64,000 bases of DNA from JAPEKQ01 sp964487295 (GTDB taxonomy: Bacteria; Joyebacterota; Joyebacteria; Joyebacterales; Joyebacteraceae). The notes beneath the pieces were generated by a model that saw only the letters and a program-made list of their open reading frames with translations, searched no databases and was not told the origin of the DNA. Shown one piece after another: positions 38,576 through 46,717 of this stretch (positions are counted from its first letter, which is position 1; every line of letters starts with the position of its first letter). The DNA lies in the NCBI GenBank assembly GCA_964487295.1, contig CAZAQL010000001.1, positions 1 to 64,000 of the forward strand. The letters are read 5' to 3'. A program made the position numbers and the translations under genes.

Positions 38576-40063
38576 ATGATGCGAATGATCAGTCGGAGAC
38601 GGTTCCTGGCCGCGTGCAGCGCGCGGCGGCCGGCTCACGGCCGGCGAGCACGCGTCGCCAGCCGCCGTGAAGTCCTCGGTCTCGGGCGGCTGATGCACTG
38701 GGCCGCGGCCGTGGCCGTTCTTCTCACGCTCCTCGTCCTCGCGGCGACCTCGCAGGCGGCGACCGTCGCGAAGGAGGAGGCCGTCCCGGACGACGGCTCC
38801 GCGGAGCCGCGTCCCGTTCCGGACTCGGAGATCACGGAGCGGGTCATCGTCGACCCGGAGCCGAACTGGGGCGACTGGGGTGACATCGACGACTCGTTCT
38901 ACCACTACCACCCGGGTGGCCTCAGGATCGACACGTGGGTCGACCGCGGCGAGTGGGCGACGTACGAGCCCGGCGACAGGCTCTGGGTGTACTTCCGGGT
39001 CAACAAGCCGTGCTATGTGACGATCCTCGACTACACGACCGACGGCCGCGTCGAGACCATCTACCCGAACCGCTGGTCCGGGGCGAGGATGGCATACCCG
39101 GGTCGCGTCTACCGCGTCCCCGACGACGGTCGCTTCTCGCTTCGAATCGCTGGGCCGGAGGGCATCGAAACGCTCGTAGCCTGCGCTCACGAGCTCCCCT
39201 GGCCCAGCGGGCACACCGGTTCATGGACGCCACGGTACCATCGCTGGATCGAGCCCCGATCGAGGACCTACGTCGCCCCGTGGGGCGTCCCGCCGGGCCG
39301 CGTGATACGCGGCAGTGATCGATCAACCCCGGCGCCGCGCTCGGCGCCCGAAGGACGTGTCGTGCCCGGGGAAGGCGGACGGGTCGCGCCCCAGAGCGAT
39401 CAAGAGGGTCGCGTGATAGTGGGCGGAGACTCCCGTCGTGACGGCCGCGTCATCGTCGGAGGAGACTCCCGCGGGGGCCGCCGGGTCGTCTGGGGCCCGC
39501 CGCGAGGCCGCGTGGTCGTCGGACCGGACTGGTGGCCCGTCCCGGAACCATGGCACACCTCGCCGGGGCGCTGGGCCTGCGACTCCGTGACCTTCCGGGT
39601 CGCGAGCAGGTACGGTGACGACTGGGGCGGCGACTGGTGGTACGGCGGGGACTCTCAGGACGACTGGGGAGATGACGACTGGTACGGCGACGGCTACGGT
39701 CGTCCGCTCATGCACGAGCGCTTCCGGATGAGCACTCCGCGGGATTCCATGCACGAGACCTTCCGCTTCGACGACGAGCGCGTGCACGTCAGGATCGACT
39801 GCGTGGCGGACCGCAAGAACGACCCGACGGAGATCGTCGGACGGATCGGGTGGTTCGGAGGCTGGGGAGACGAGACGATCTTCCGCATCGATGTGAGTGG
39901 AAGAAACGGCATCGTCCCGCGTGAGGGAGACGTCTACACGGCCTTCACCGGACCCATCCGTGTTGATGTCGAGGTCGTCGACCTCCGTCTTGCCCGGGTG
40001 AGGCCGTGGCAGCTTCCGAGGATCGAGTGGATCAAGTTCGAGGTGAAGGCATACGCACGTTAG
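38576..40063 (+). CDS. Secreted DUF4384 protein with Gly/Asp/Trp-rich region
   Basis: 495 aa; ATG behind AAAGGGGAGG. The N-terminus is arginine-rich and then hydrophobic (MHWAAAVAVLLTLLVLAA), a long signal or membrane anchor. Residues of about 110-205 match DUF4384 (GDRLWVYFRVNKPCYVTILDY, then IYPNRW, YRVPDDGRFSLRI), a domain of envelope proteins with unknown ligand. A linker repeats GRVIVGGDSR, and a Trp/Asp-rich stretch (DDWGGDWWYGG) precedes a last beta-rich domain. It probably sits in the periplasm or on the outer face of the cell. Confidence 0.8.
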   Translation: MMRMISRRRFLAACSARRPAHGRRARVASRREVLGLGRLMHWAAAVAVLLTLLVLAATSQAATVAKEEAVPDDGSAEPRPVPDSEITERVIVDPEPNWGDWGDIDDSFYHYHPGGLRIDTWVDRGEWATYEPGDRLWVYFRVNKPCYVTILDYTTDGRVETIYPNRWSGARMAYPGRVYRVPDDGRFSLRIAGPEGIETLVACAHELPWPSGHTGSWTPRYHRWIEPRSRTYVAPWGVPPGRVIRGSDRSTPAPRSAPEGRVVPGEGGRVAPQSDQEGRVIVGGDSRRDGRVIVGGDSRGGRRVVWGPPRGRVVVGPDWWPVPEPWHTSPGRWACDSVTFRVASRYGDDWGGDWWYGGDSQDDWGDDDWYGDGYGRPLMHERFRMSTPRDSMHETFRFDDERVHVRIDCVADRKNDPTEIVGRIGWFGGWGDETIFRIDVSGRNGIVPREGDVYTAFTGPIRVDVEVVDLRLARVRPWQLPRIEWIKFEVKAYAR

Positions 40064-40101
40064 CTGCACCCCGCCTTGCGCGGCGGGAGGGGACCACGAG
40101 C

Positions 40102-40121
40102 GACCCGCGCTCAAGCGGGTC
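40102..40121 (+). promoter_or_regulatory. Short hairpin before the lipoprotein gene
   Basis: GACCCGC and GCGGGTC around a 6 nt loop, ending 5 nt before the AAGGAGG of the lipoprotein gene. It could affect translation or partly separate the two genes. Confidence 0.3.
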
Positions 40122-40139
40122 CGGGAAGGAGGTCCTGTG

Positions 40140-40691
40140 ATGCGACGGAGAGAGCCTGTGGTGATGTCATCGATCGTGCGTCGGGCGGCGCTGGTGGCGA
40201 CGCTTGCCGTCGCGGTCTCGCTGTCCGGTTGTATCGTCTGTCCGTGGTGCTGGGAGTGCGATGACCGTCCACCCCGGATGGCGATGATCTACGTGCACGT
40301 GAGCGACTACTACACGGGAGCGCCGATCAGCTGGGCTGCGGCCGACCTCTACGAGTCCGACTGGTGGGAGTGGGACTTCATCGGGACGTGGGAGGTGAAC
40401 GGCTCCGGTCGGGCGACACTCTACGGCGGGTACCTCTACGACGAAGGTGACGGTCCCGAGGAGGAGGACTTCAAGGTCGTCGTGTATGCGTCGGGATACG
40501 AGACGCTCGACTACACGCTCGAGCTCGATTTCTGGCATCCCACCGAGACGCTCCACTTCTACCTCTTGCCCTACTACGCAAGGGAGGGCGAGGAGCCTGA
40601 TGTGAGCGGCGAGAATGAACCCGGGGAGGACGGTCCGGACGGGCCGCGGGTTCTCGTTGGTGAACCGCGGGAGGGCCTTCCAACGCGATAG
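40140..40691 (+). CDS. Small lipoprotein of unknown function
   Basis: 183 aa. The signal peptide ends in the lipobox SLSGC. The mature start is Cys/Trp-rich (CIVCPWCWEC), followed by a carboxypeptidase-regulatory-like beta fold (IYVHVSDYYTGAPISWAAADL, ATLYGGYLYDEG, VVYASGYETLDYTLEL). The acidic C-terminus is unstructured. ATG at 40140 lies 7 nt after AAGGAGG. It follows the DUF4384 gene and may share its transcript. Confidence 0.75.
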   Translation: MRRREPVVMSSIVRRAALVATLAVAVSLSGCIVCPWCWECDDRPPRMAMIYVHVSDYYTGAPISWAAADLYESDWWEWDFIGTWEVNGSGRATLYGGYLYDEGDGPEEEDFKVVVYASGYETLDYTLELDFWHPTETLHFYLLPYYAREGEEPDVSGENEPGEDGPDGPRVLVGEPREGLPTR

Positions 40692-40692
40692 G

Positions 40693-41835
40693 CTAATCCC
40701 CCTGCGCAAGTTCGGACAGGAGACGGGCAAACTCCTCCGCCCGCTCAGCCCAACTGTTCGGCAGCGCTATCCTCTCGCGGAGCGATCGGCGGCGTTCATC
40801 GTCGCCGATCGCGCTTTGTACGGCCGCCGCGAACTCCGCGGGCGTCGTCGCGATCCGGATGAGATCCTCGTGGCGCCGGATCTCGTCTGAGAACGGCGTC
40901 GATACGATGTTCATCTCCATCGCCGCGTACATGTAGAGCTTGTTCGGGTTGATCGCCTCGGTCTTGGGAGTCAGGGCGAAAGGCGCGATGCCCACGTCGG
41001 CGTGGGACATCAGCTCGGGGAGCCGCTCGTACGGGACGCGCTCCGTGAGGAAGAGCCGGTCCGGGAACGCCTCACGGACGGTCGAGATCGCGCTCCGGGT
41101 CTTCTCGAAGATCCGGCCGACAAGCACGACGCCCACGTCCTCGCCGCCTTCCTCGATCAGCTCAAGTGTCCTTCTCAGGATCCCGATGTCGAGCCGGTCA
41201 TCGACGGAGCCGACGTACATGACGAGCCTGCCGCACCGGTCGATGGCCCCGCCGGTGAGCTCGGGCGGCCGCCCGCCTTCGACCCTGCCTCCGAACGTAT
41301 CGAGATCCACCCCGTTGCCGATGATCACGCCCCGGCCCGCCGCGTCGTGAAGCGCCTCGGAGGACGCGACGACCTCGGATGCGTGCTCGACGAGGGTGCG
41401 GAAGAGTTCCTCGGCCCGATCGCGCGCGTGGTGGTAGAACTGAGGGTGGAGGTCGTTGAGGTCGTAGACGACCGGGACGCCGAGATTCCTGATCCTCTCG
41501 ACGAGCGGGGCCGCCCAGAGATACGAGCAGACCACGACGTCGGGGTCGAACCGCCGGAGCTCGCGCATGACGGCTTCCCCGCCAAGCGTCTGGAGAACGG
41601 GGGTCATCGCCCGAAGCGGCGCCAGGGCGGCATCGGGCTTGGGCAGGAGGATCGAGCGATACTCGACGCGAGACTGCACGCGGTCCCGGCGGGTCACGAA
41701 GCTGTTCTCTCCGCGCGCGAGATTCGCGGGCGAGAGGAACAGGACCTTCCAGTCCGGAGGGAAGCGCCGGACCATCTGGTGCTTCCTGGACACCTGAGAC
41801 TGCCACTGGACCTCGGCGATGTAGAGAACTCTCAT
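40693..41835 (-). CDS. Group 1 glycosyltransferase (GT4-like)
   Basis: 380 aa with GT-B fold. The N-terminal half has MRVLYIAEVQW and VVYDLNDLHPQFYHH; the C-terminal half has the nucleotide-sugar region VMYVGSVDDRLDIG, VVLVGR and the SHADVGIAPFALTPKTEAINPNKLYMYAAM segment, which in this family reads E-x7-E and binds the donor. It transfers a sugar in surface polysaccharide or glycolipid synthesis. The longer open frame upstream is only the 23 bp repeat array read in frame. Converges with the lipoprotein gene, 1 bp apart. Confidence 0.88.
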   Translation of the reverse strand: MRVLYIAEVQWQSQVSRKHQMVRRFPPDWKVLFLSPANLARGENSFVTRRDRVQSRVEYRSILLPKPDAALAPLRAMTPVLQTLGGEAVMRELRRFDPDVVVCSYLWAAPLVERIRNLGVPVVYDLNDLHPQFYHHARDRAEELFRTLVEHASEVVASSEALHDAAGRGVIIGNGVDLDTFGGRVEGGRPPELTGGAIDRCGRLVMYVGSVDDRLDIGILRRTLELIEEGGEDVGVVLVGRIFEKTRSAISTVREAFPDRLFLTERVPYERLPELMSHADVGIAPFALTPKTEAINPNKLYMYAAMEMNIVSTPFSDEIRRHEDLIRIATTPAEFAAAVQSAIGDDERRRSLRERIALPNSWAERAEEFARLLSELAQGD

Positions 41836-41842
41836 GAGCCGC

Positions 41843-41872
41843 AGTCTACCGCCGGTGACGCCGCCGGTGCAA
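41843..41872 (-). promoter_or_regulatory. Possible promoter of the glycosyltransferase inside the repeat array
   Basis: Minus-strand TTGCAC (41872-41867), 18 bp, TAGACT (41848-41843), ending 8 nt before the ATG. The -35 lies in the first 23 bp repeat unit; the message would have a very short leader. Confidence 0.3.
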
Positions 41873-42015
41873 GTGCGGTGACGCCGCCGGTGCGAGTGCG
41901 TTGAGACCGGCTGTGGGAGTACGGTGAAACCGCCGGTGCAAGTGCGGTGACGCCGCCGGCGCGAGTGCGGTGAGACCGGCTGTGGCAGTGCGGTGACGCC
42001 GCCGGCGCGAGGACG
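41855..42015. repeat. 23 bp tandem repeat, seven copies with A-A-B order
   Basis: Units start at 41855, 41878, 41901, 41924, 41947, 41970 and 41993. Type A reads GTGACGCCGCCGGTGCAAG plus TGCG. Type B (41901, 41970) reads GTGAGACCGGCTGTGGCAG plus TGCG. The order A-A-B-A-A-B-A implies expansion of a 69 bp higher-order unit. The period does not keep a reading frame. Confidence 0.9.
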
Positions 42016-42032
42016 TTGGTGCGGGCCCGCTG

Positions 42033-42061
42033 TTGAGTCGGGCGCAGCGTAGGTGTAGACT
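42033..42061 (+). promoter_or_regulatory. Promoter of the adenosine-kinase-family gene
   Basis: TTGAGT (42033-42038), 17 bp, TAGACT (42056-42061). Start near 42068, about 35 nt before the ATG. Confidence 0.55.
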
Positions 42062-42102
42062 GCGTGTGTCCTTCCACGGAAACGCGAGCGACGGAGGTGC
42101 GC

Positions 42103-42585
42103 ATGGAACTCAGGGCGGTTCGGATCGAGTTCCCCAAGGACTCCAACATCATCGTGGGGCAGAGCCACTTCATCAAGACGGTCGAGGATCTCTATGAGGT
42201 GATGGTCGGTTCGTCTCCGGCGTGCCGGTTCGGCGTGGCTTTCTCCGAGGCGTCGGGGCCGCGCCTGATTCGTCACGACGGCAACGACGAGGAACTGACC
42301 CGCGCGGCGGTCACCATCATGGAGACGCTCGGCGCCGGGCACACGTTCGCGATCGTGATGCGCGGGTGTTTCCCGATCAACGTCCTCAACGCGGTCAAGG
42401 CGTGCCCGGAGGTCTGTCGGGTCTACTGCGCCACGGCCAACCCGGTGGAGGTCGTGCTGGCGGAAACGCCACAGGGCCGGGGAGTTATGGGGGTCATCGA
42501 CGGATCGGGGCCGGCCGGTGTGGAGACCGATGACGACCGGTCCGCGCGAGAGGCGTTCCTTCAGAAGATCGGGTACAAGCGCTGA
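42103..42585 (+). CDS. Adenosine-specific kinase family protein (PF04008)
   Basis: 160 aa, the family's usual length. Family stretches are FPKDSNIIVGQSHFIKTVEDLYE, SGPRLIRHDGND, GHTFAIVMRG and CRVYCATANPVEVV. One archaeal member has been described as an adenosine-specific kinase, and the family occurs in archaea and scattered anaerobic bacteria. The physiological role in bacteria is not established. ATG follows GGAGGTGCGC, and a promoter and terminator frame it as a single-gene unit. Confidence 0.88.
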   Translation: MELRAVRIEFPKDSNIIVGQSHFIKTVEDLYEVMVGSSPACRFGVAFSEASGPRLIRHDGNDEELTRAAVTIMETLGAGHTFAIVMRGCFPINVLNAVKACPEVCRVYCATANPVEVVLAETPQGRGVMGVIDGSGPAGVETDDDRSAREAFLQKIGYKR

Positions 42586-42640
42586 CGGGAAGTCGCGGGC
42601 GCGGACTCACGTGACCCGGAACGCGAGCAGTACACGACGA

Positions 42641-42667
42641 CGGCGGCGCCCCGAGTGGGCGCCGCCG
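42641..42667. terminator. Bidirectional hairpin between convergent genes
   Basis: CGGCGGCGCCC pairs perfectly with GGGCGCCGCCG around CGAGT. It lies 55 bp past the plus-strand gene (42585) and 44 bp past the minus-strand gene (42712). Confidence 0.65.
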
Positions 42668-42711
42668 CGTGTTACGTATCGCGCGATCTCGTCGAGCGCT
42701 TGTCGAACCGG

Positions 42712-43050
42712 CTACCGGAGGAAGTCACGGATGAGCCGCTTCGCGTCGCCCACCATCTCGCGCGGGATCATGACCATCGTGTCAGCGTCGGGAGCCGTGT
42801 CGGTGAACAGCTCGTCGCTCAGGAAGCAGGGGATGCCGCTGTCCTCGAGGAGCTCACGCAACTGGACGACGCGAACGTCGTCCGGTGTTGTCTCGATGAC
42901 GACGAGTCCGTCCGACGGGAGGTTGCCGTCGTCGACATCTGGTCCCGCGACCTCGCCCGCTTCCTTCTCCATGAGCGGGACGTCGCAGTTGGGACAGAGC
43001 TCGAGGCTCTCGTTCTCAAACTCCGTTTCGCATTCCGGACAGACGCGCAA
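42712..43050 (-). CDS. Zinc-ribbon/DUF2007 small protein
   Basis: 112 aa. An N-terminal zinc ribbon (VCPECETEF...LCPNCDVP) is followed by a DUF2007-like domain (VVIETTPDDVRVVQLRELLEDSGIPCFL, then a C-terminal helix). TTG at 43050 is taken as the start because GGAGGA lies 8 nt upstream. An ATG at 43086 would be only about 11 nt from the predicted transcription start. Function is unknown; DUF2007 is thought to act in signalling or PII-like contacts. Confidence 0.75.
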   Translation of the reverse strand: MRVCPECETEFENESLELCPNCDVPLMEKEAGEVAGPDVDDGNLPSDGLVVIETTPDDVRVVQLRELLEDSGIPCFLSDELFTDTAPDADTMVMIPREMVGDAKRLIRDFLR

Positions 43051-43103
43051 CTCTCTGTTCCTCCACGATGTGTTGCCCGGTGACATCTGCTTGACGAGTA
43101 CCG

Positions 43104-43131
43104 ATAGTAGCAACGCCTTCGAGGGAGTCAA
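43104..43131 (-). promoter_or_regulatory. Promoter of the zinc-ribbon/DUF2007 gene
   Basis: Minus-strand TTGACT (43131-43126), 16 bp, TACTAT (43109-43104), giving a start near 43097. Confidence 0.5.
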
Positions 43132-43429
43132 ACACAAACTTGCCGCCGGTGTCCACGCTGTTCGCTAGCATGAATCGGTCCGGCTTCGCGCGGTGTGCGA
43201 AACCGCGGCGGACATCTCTCACGAGGAGAGTGTCGAGGTGGTGTCGCGCCAGGTCGGAGCGGAGGCGCGGTCTCGGGCGTTGCGCGCCGCGTGGTCGTCG
43301 GGGCGCGGTCGTGGCGCCGTGCGTCGAGCGGTCGCGGGGACACGGACCGGCGTCGCACGGCGCGCCGCTGTCGGGGCATGCGGATGCGCGCGGACCGCGT
43401 CGCCGCCGGACGGCGGCGGAGCCCCGTTG
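43132..43429. other. GC-rich stretch without a gene
   Basis: About 300 bp between the two divergent promoters. All frames are arginine-rich shadows with no family content, and no strong repeat was seen. Confidence 0.5.
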
Positions 43430-43458
43430 TTGACACGCCTTCGGGCCAGGGCTAGCAT
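43430..43458 (+). promoter_or_regulatory. Promoter of the metallophosphoesterase gene
   Basis: TTGACA (43430-43435), 17 bp, TAGCAT (43453-43458). Start near 43465, leader about 65 nt. Confidence 0.7.
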
Positions 43459-43529
43459 TCCTGGAGGATCGGGACCGAGCGCCAACAGGTTGCGCTGCGG
43501 GAGACGGCGCGCAGCCAGGAGGATACGGC

Positions 43530-45293
43530 ATGAAGCGCGTAAGTACTGGACAGGTTGCAGTTTGGCTTCTCCTACTGCTCATCCTCGCCACGCCGCAGGG
43601 AACGGCTCATGCGGCGTACCGGCTGGCGATCCTCGGCGACCGCACGGGAGGACACGAGCCCGGCGTCTACCCGTCCATCATCGAGGAGATCGAGCTGCTC
43701 AAGCCGGACATCGTCGTGACCGTCGGCGATCAGATAGAGGGCTACGGGGACGACATGGAGGCCATGTCGGCCGAGTGGGACACGCTGCTCGGGATGCTCG
43801 ACGCCATCGAGGCGCCCGTATACCTGACGGCGGGGAACCACGACATCTGGTGTGACGACAGCGAGGCCCTCTACCGGAATCGCACCGGGTTCGACCCGTA
43901 CTACTCCTTCGACTTCGAACAGACCCACTTCGTGATCCTCGACAACAGCCGGTACGAGTCCTGGAACGAGATCGACGACGCGCAGCTCGACTGGCTCCGT
44001 GAGGACCTTGGGCGTCACGGCCCTGACGGACAGGTCTTCGTCTTCTATCACAAGCCGCTCTGGCTTCTGACGACGGCTGCCGGCGTGAGCGACCCGGTGC
44101 ACGAGCTCCTGGTGGAGCATGGTGTGGACGCCGTCTTCACGGGTCACTTCCACCACTACTTCCACGGAACGTACGACGGGATCCGGTACACGAGCGTCGG
44201 AAGCTCGGGCGGGTATATGGAGCGCATGGAGACCGAGCCCGTCGCGCGAGGCGAGTTCTTCCAGTTCGCCTGGGTCACAGTGCGCGAGGACGGGCTGGAC
44301 CTCGCGGTGATCGACGCGGGGAACGTCTACCCTCTCGACTTCCACACCGTCGACAATCAGAGAGAGATCACCGCGATCGAGTCCGAGTACGTCGCCGTCA
44401 CGCCGCTCCGTCTGGACGAGGGAGCGACCGACACGCTCGATGTCGTCGTCAGGATCGAGAACGGCGCTTCGGTCCCGCTCGAGGATGTCGTCCGCTGGAG
44501 CGCGCCCGGGCTCTGGGCCGTCGAACCGGCCTCCCGCCCGGTCTCGCTCGAGCCGGGTGAGGCTCGGGAGTTCGAGTTCAGGATGTGCCCTCCCGAGTCC
44601 ATCTTCCCAGCGCCCTCTCTCTCAGTGAACTACCCGCTGTCGAACGGCATGGAGGTGCTGGCCGAGGTTCCACTCCGCGTCATGCGGAGAGCCGAGGCGG
44701 CGCTCTTCGGCTCCGCGCCCGCGATCGACGGTGCGCTCACCGAGCCGTGCTGGCTCGCCGCGCAGCCCGTGACTCGACTCTACCCCGCGTATGACGAGGA
44801 CGAGTGCGACATCGACGGAGACACGGAGTTCCGGTTCGGACACGACGATGAGAACCTCTATCTGTCTGCCGTGTGCCACGAGCCGGCCATCGACGCGATC
44901 GTCGCAGAGAGCGTGGAGCGGGACGGGCCCGTCTACCGCGACGACTGCGTCGGGTTCTTCATCCAGCCGGACACTGACGAGATGACCGTCTACCAGGTCT
45001 ACGCCAGCCCGGAAGGAACGGTGTTCGACCAGCGCATCACGTACGATGAGTCCATGATCTACACGGCCGACGTGTCGTGGGACGGCGACTTCGAGGCGGC
45101 GTCCCGGATCGGCGAGGACCGCTGGGTCTTCGAGGCGGCGATCCCGCTCTCCGAGCTCGGCGTGGCCCTCGGCGAGAGCGATGTCTGGCGGATCAACTTC
45201 CGGCGCAAGCAACAGAGGACGTTCGGCGTCGAGGATTGGCAGGTGCCTCTCGACTACCATCCGAACACGCTCGGAGAGCTGGTCCTCAGGTAG
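43530..45293 (+). CDS. Secreted metallophosphoesterase with CBM9-like C-terminal domain
   Basis: 587 aa. After the signal peptide (ending TAHA) comes a calcineurin-like phosphoesterase domain with metal motifs LGDRTGG, VGDQIEG, AGNHDIW, FYHKPLW and GHFHHYF. The middle is a beta domain (ESEYVAVTPLRLDEGATDTLDVVV). The C-terminal 200 residues match the carbohydrate-binding family-9-like fold (APAIDGALTEPCWLAA, FRFGHDDENLYLSAVCHEPA, RDDCVGFFIQP, WDGDFEAASRIGEDRWVFEAAIP). It probably hydrolyses a phosphoester outside the cytoplasm while bound to a glycan; the substrate is unknown. Confidence 0.88.
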   Translation: MKRVSTGQVAVWLLLLLILATPQGTAHAAYRLAILGDRTGGHEPGVYPSIIEEIELLKPDIVVTVGDQIEGYGDDMEAMSAEWDTLLGMLDAIEAPVYLTAGNHDIWCDDSEALYRNRTGFDPYYSFDFEQTHFVILDNSRYESWNEIDDAQLDWLREDLGRHGPDGQVFVFYHKPLWLLTTAAGVSDPVHELLVEHGVDAVFTGHFHHYFHGTYDGIRYTSVGSSGGYMERMETEPVARGEFFQFAWVTVREDGLDLAVIDAGNVYPLDFHTVDNQREITAIESEYVAVTPLRLDEGATDTLDVVVRIENGASVPLEDVVRWSAPGLWAVEPASRPVSLEPGEAREFEFRMCPPESIFPAPSLSVNYPLSNGMEVLAEVPLRVMRRAEAALFGSAPAIDGALTEPCWLAAQPVTRLYPAYDEDECDIDGDTEFRFGHDDENLYLSAVCHEPAIDAIVAESVERDGPVYRDDCVGFFIQPDTDEMTVYQVYASPEGTVFDQRITYDESMIYTADVSWDGDFEAASRIGEDRWVFEAAIPLSELGVALGESDVWRINFRRKQQRTFGVEDWQVPLDYHPNTLGELVLR

Positions 45294-45349
45294 CCGGCCC
45301 GCGGCGTGGGATGCCCGCCGCGCCCGCGACGGATAGAGGCAGACGACTC

Positions 45350-46480
45350 GTGCCCGAACGGTGTGATCTTCTCGTTATCGGCGCCGGCCCTGCGGGAAGC
45401 GCGTGCGCCGCCGAGGCGGCGGCGCGCGGTCTCGACGTGCGCCTGCTCGACCGAGCCGACTTCCCGCGCGGTAAGCCGTGCGCCGCCGGGCTCACTTCGC
45501 ACGCACTCGCGTTGTTCGACGGCGTCGCCGACAGGGTCATCCACCGTTCGGTCAACGTCGTCGAGATTCGTCTGACCGATCGTGTCCGGGCGACGTGGCG
45601 TGCGCCGAGAACAGTCGTGGCCACCACGACGCGCCGCGAGCTGGACAGTAGGCTGCTCGAACTGGCCGGCGCCGGGGGTGCGCGGGTTGAGACGGGGCGA
45701 GGCGTAACGCGGATCGAGCAGGACGAGCGCGGGGTTACGGTCGTGCGGGGGACCGACCGGATCCGGGCGGCGTACGCGGTGGTCGCCGAGGGCGCGGCGG
45801 GGAGGCTCCGGGAGCAGCTCGGCATGCCGCCACTCGCGCGCGCGGGCGGTGCCTACGTCCGGGTCGTGCCGCGTTCACAGGCCGCGTTCGACGAGTTGGC
45901 GAAGAGCGTCCTTCTCGACATGCGGCGGCGTCGCCGCGGGTACGGCTGGGTCTTCCCGAAGCGCGACCACCTCAACGTCGGCGTGTTCGGACCCGAACCG
46001 CTCGATGCGAGCTACCTCTCGGATCTCCGCCTCTTCGTCGAGTCGCTCCGGCTCGACCCACGCAGGGTCGAGGGTCCCTTCGCGGGGTTCGTTCCGCGAG
46101 CGTCTCGCGCCCGCGACCTGGGGAGCGGTCGCGTGCTCTCGGCGGGCGACGCGGCGGGGTTCGCGTCGGCCATCAGCGGTGAGGGGATCTCACACGCGGT
46201 CCTGGGTGGCCGGATCGCGGCACGCGTCATCTCCGACGGGTTCGTGGACGACGCAGAGAGAACGACGGTGCTGGGGCGCTATCGGGCCCTGGTCGCCCGC
46301 GATGTCCTTCCTCACACGAGGCTCTTCGGGATCCCGGGCCGCTGCCTCTACGCTCTCGGCCCCGGGTTCATCGGGGCGGTTCTGTCGTGTCGTCCGCTGG
46401 CGGCATCGGCCGAACGGTGGCTGCCGACGAGCTGGTACGGCTTGGGCGGCAGTCTCGACGTGCGCGTCGAGCGCGGCTAA
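45350..46480 (+). CDS. Geranylgeranyl reductase-family flavoprotein
   Basis: 376 aa from GTG 9 nt behind GAGG (an ATG at 45311 would add 13 residues). FAD motif LLVIGAGPAGSACAAEAA, family stretch FPRGKPCAAGLT, later GYGWVFPKRDHLNVGVFG and the FAD-binding GDAAGFASAISGEGISHAV. Relatives reduce isoprenoid chains of quinones or lipids or act as other flavin monooxygenase-like enzymes. The exact substrate here is unknown. It follows the phosphoesterase gene by 56 bp. Confidence 0.85.
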   Translation: MPERCDLLVIGAGPAGSACAAEAAARGLDVRLLDRADFPRGKPCAAGLTSHALALFDGVADRVIHRSVNVVEIRLTDRVRATWRAPRTVVATTTRRELDSRLLELAGAGGARVETGRGVTRIEQDERGVTVVRGTDRIRAAYAVVAEGAAGRLREQLGMPPLARAGGAYVRVVPRSQAAFDELAKSVLLDMRRRRRGYGWVFPKRDHLNVGVFGPEPLDASYLSDLRLFVESLRLDPRRVEGPFAGFVPRASRARDLGSGRVLSAGDAAGFASAISGEGISHAVLGGRIAARVISDGFVDDAERTTVLGRYRALVARDVLPHTRLFGIPGRCLYALGPGFIGAVLSCRPLAASAERWLPTSWYGLGGSLDVRVERG

Positions 46481-46550
46481 CCTGCCTCCTGGCGGCCATA
46501 TCGGCTGCAAAGCCTGCCCACCAGCGCATCGCCGCCGGGGCGGCGCCGGA

Positions 46551-46605
46551 CCATCGCCGGGCCATCGCCGGGCCATCGTCGGGCCATCGCCGGGCCATCG
46601 TCGGG
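46551..46605. repeat. 11 bp tandem repeat, five copies
   Basis: CCATCGCCGGG or CCATCGTCGGG starting at 46551, 46562, 46573, 46584 and 46595. It lies in the 46481-46717 intergenic region, 21 bp before a promoter. Confidence 0.9.
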
Positions 46606-46625
46606 CCGCGCTGAGGGGTCCCTCA

Positions 46626-46654
46626 TTGCTTTGCTCCGTAATCTGTGTTATCAT
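46626..46654 (+). promoter_or_regulatory. Promoter of the M14 carboxypeptidase gene
   Basis: TTGCTT (46626-46631), 17 bp, TATCAT (46649-46654) in a locally AT-rich patch. Start near 46661, leader about 57 nt. Confidence 0.6.
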
Positions 46655-46717
46655 TTGAAGTTAGGAGCAATCAAAGACGAGACGCCCGATTTCCTCCTCG
46701 ACAAGGAGATGGAGAGC

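Noticed and set aside
38339..42015. Possible CRISPR arrays at the 53 bp and 23 bp repeat sites
   Set aside because: Copies are directly adjacent without unique spacers and no cas genes are present.
41836..42342. N-terminal extension of the glycosyltransferase frame through the 23 bp repeats
   Set aside because: The 23 bp period shifts frame with each copy, and the encoded sequence is low-complexity. The ATG at 41835 begins the conserved GT fold.
43132..43855. Arginine-rich plus-strand frames in the gap before the metallophosphoesterase
   Set aside because: They run through a predicted promoter and into another gene in the wrong frame; composition is that of non-coding GC-rich DNA.
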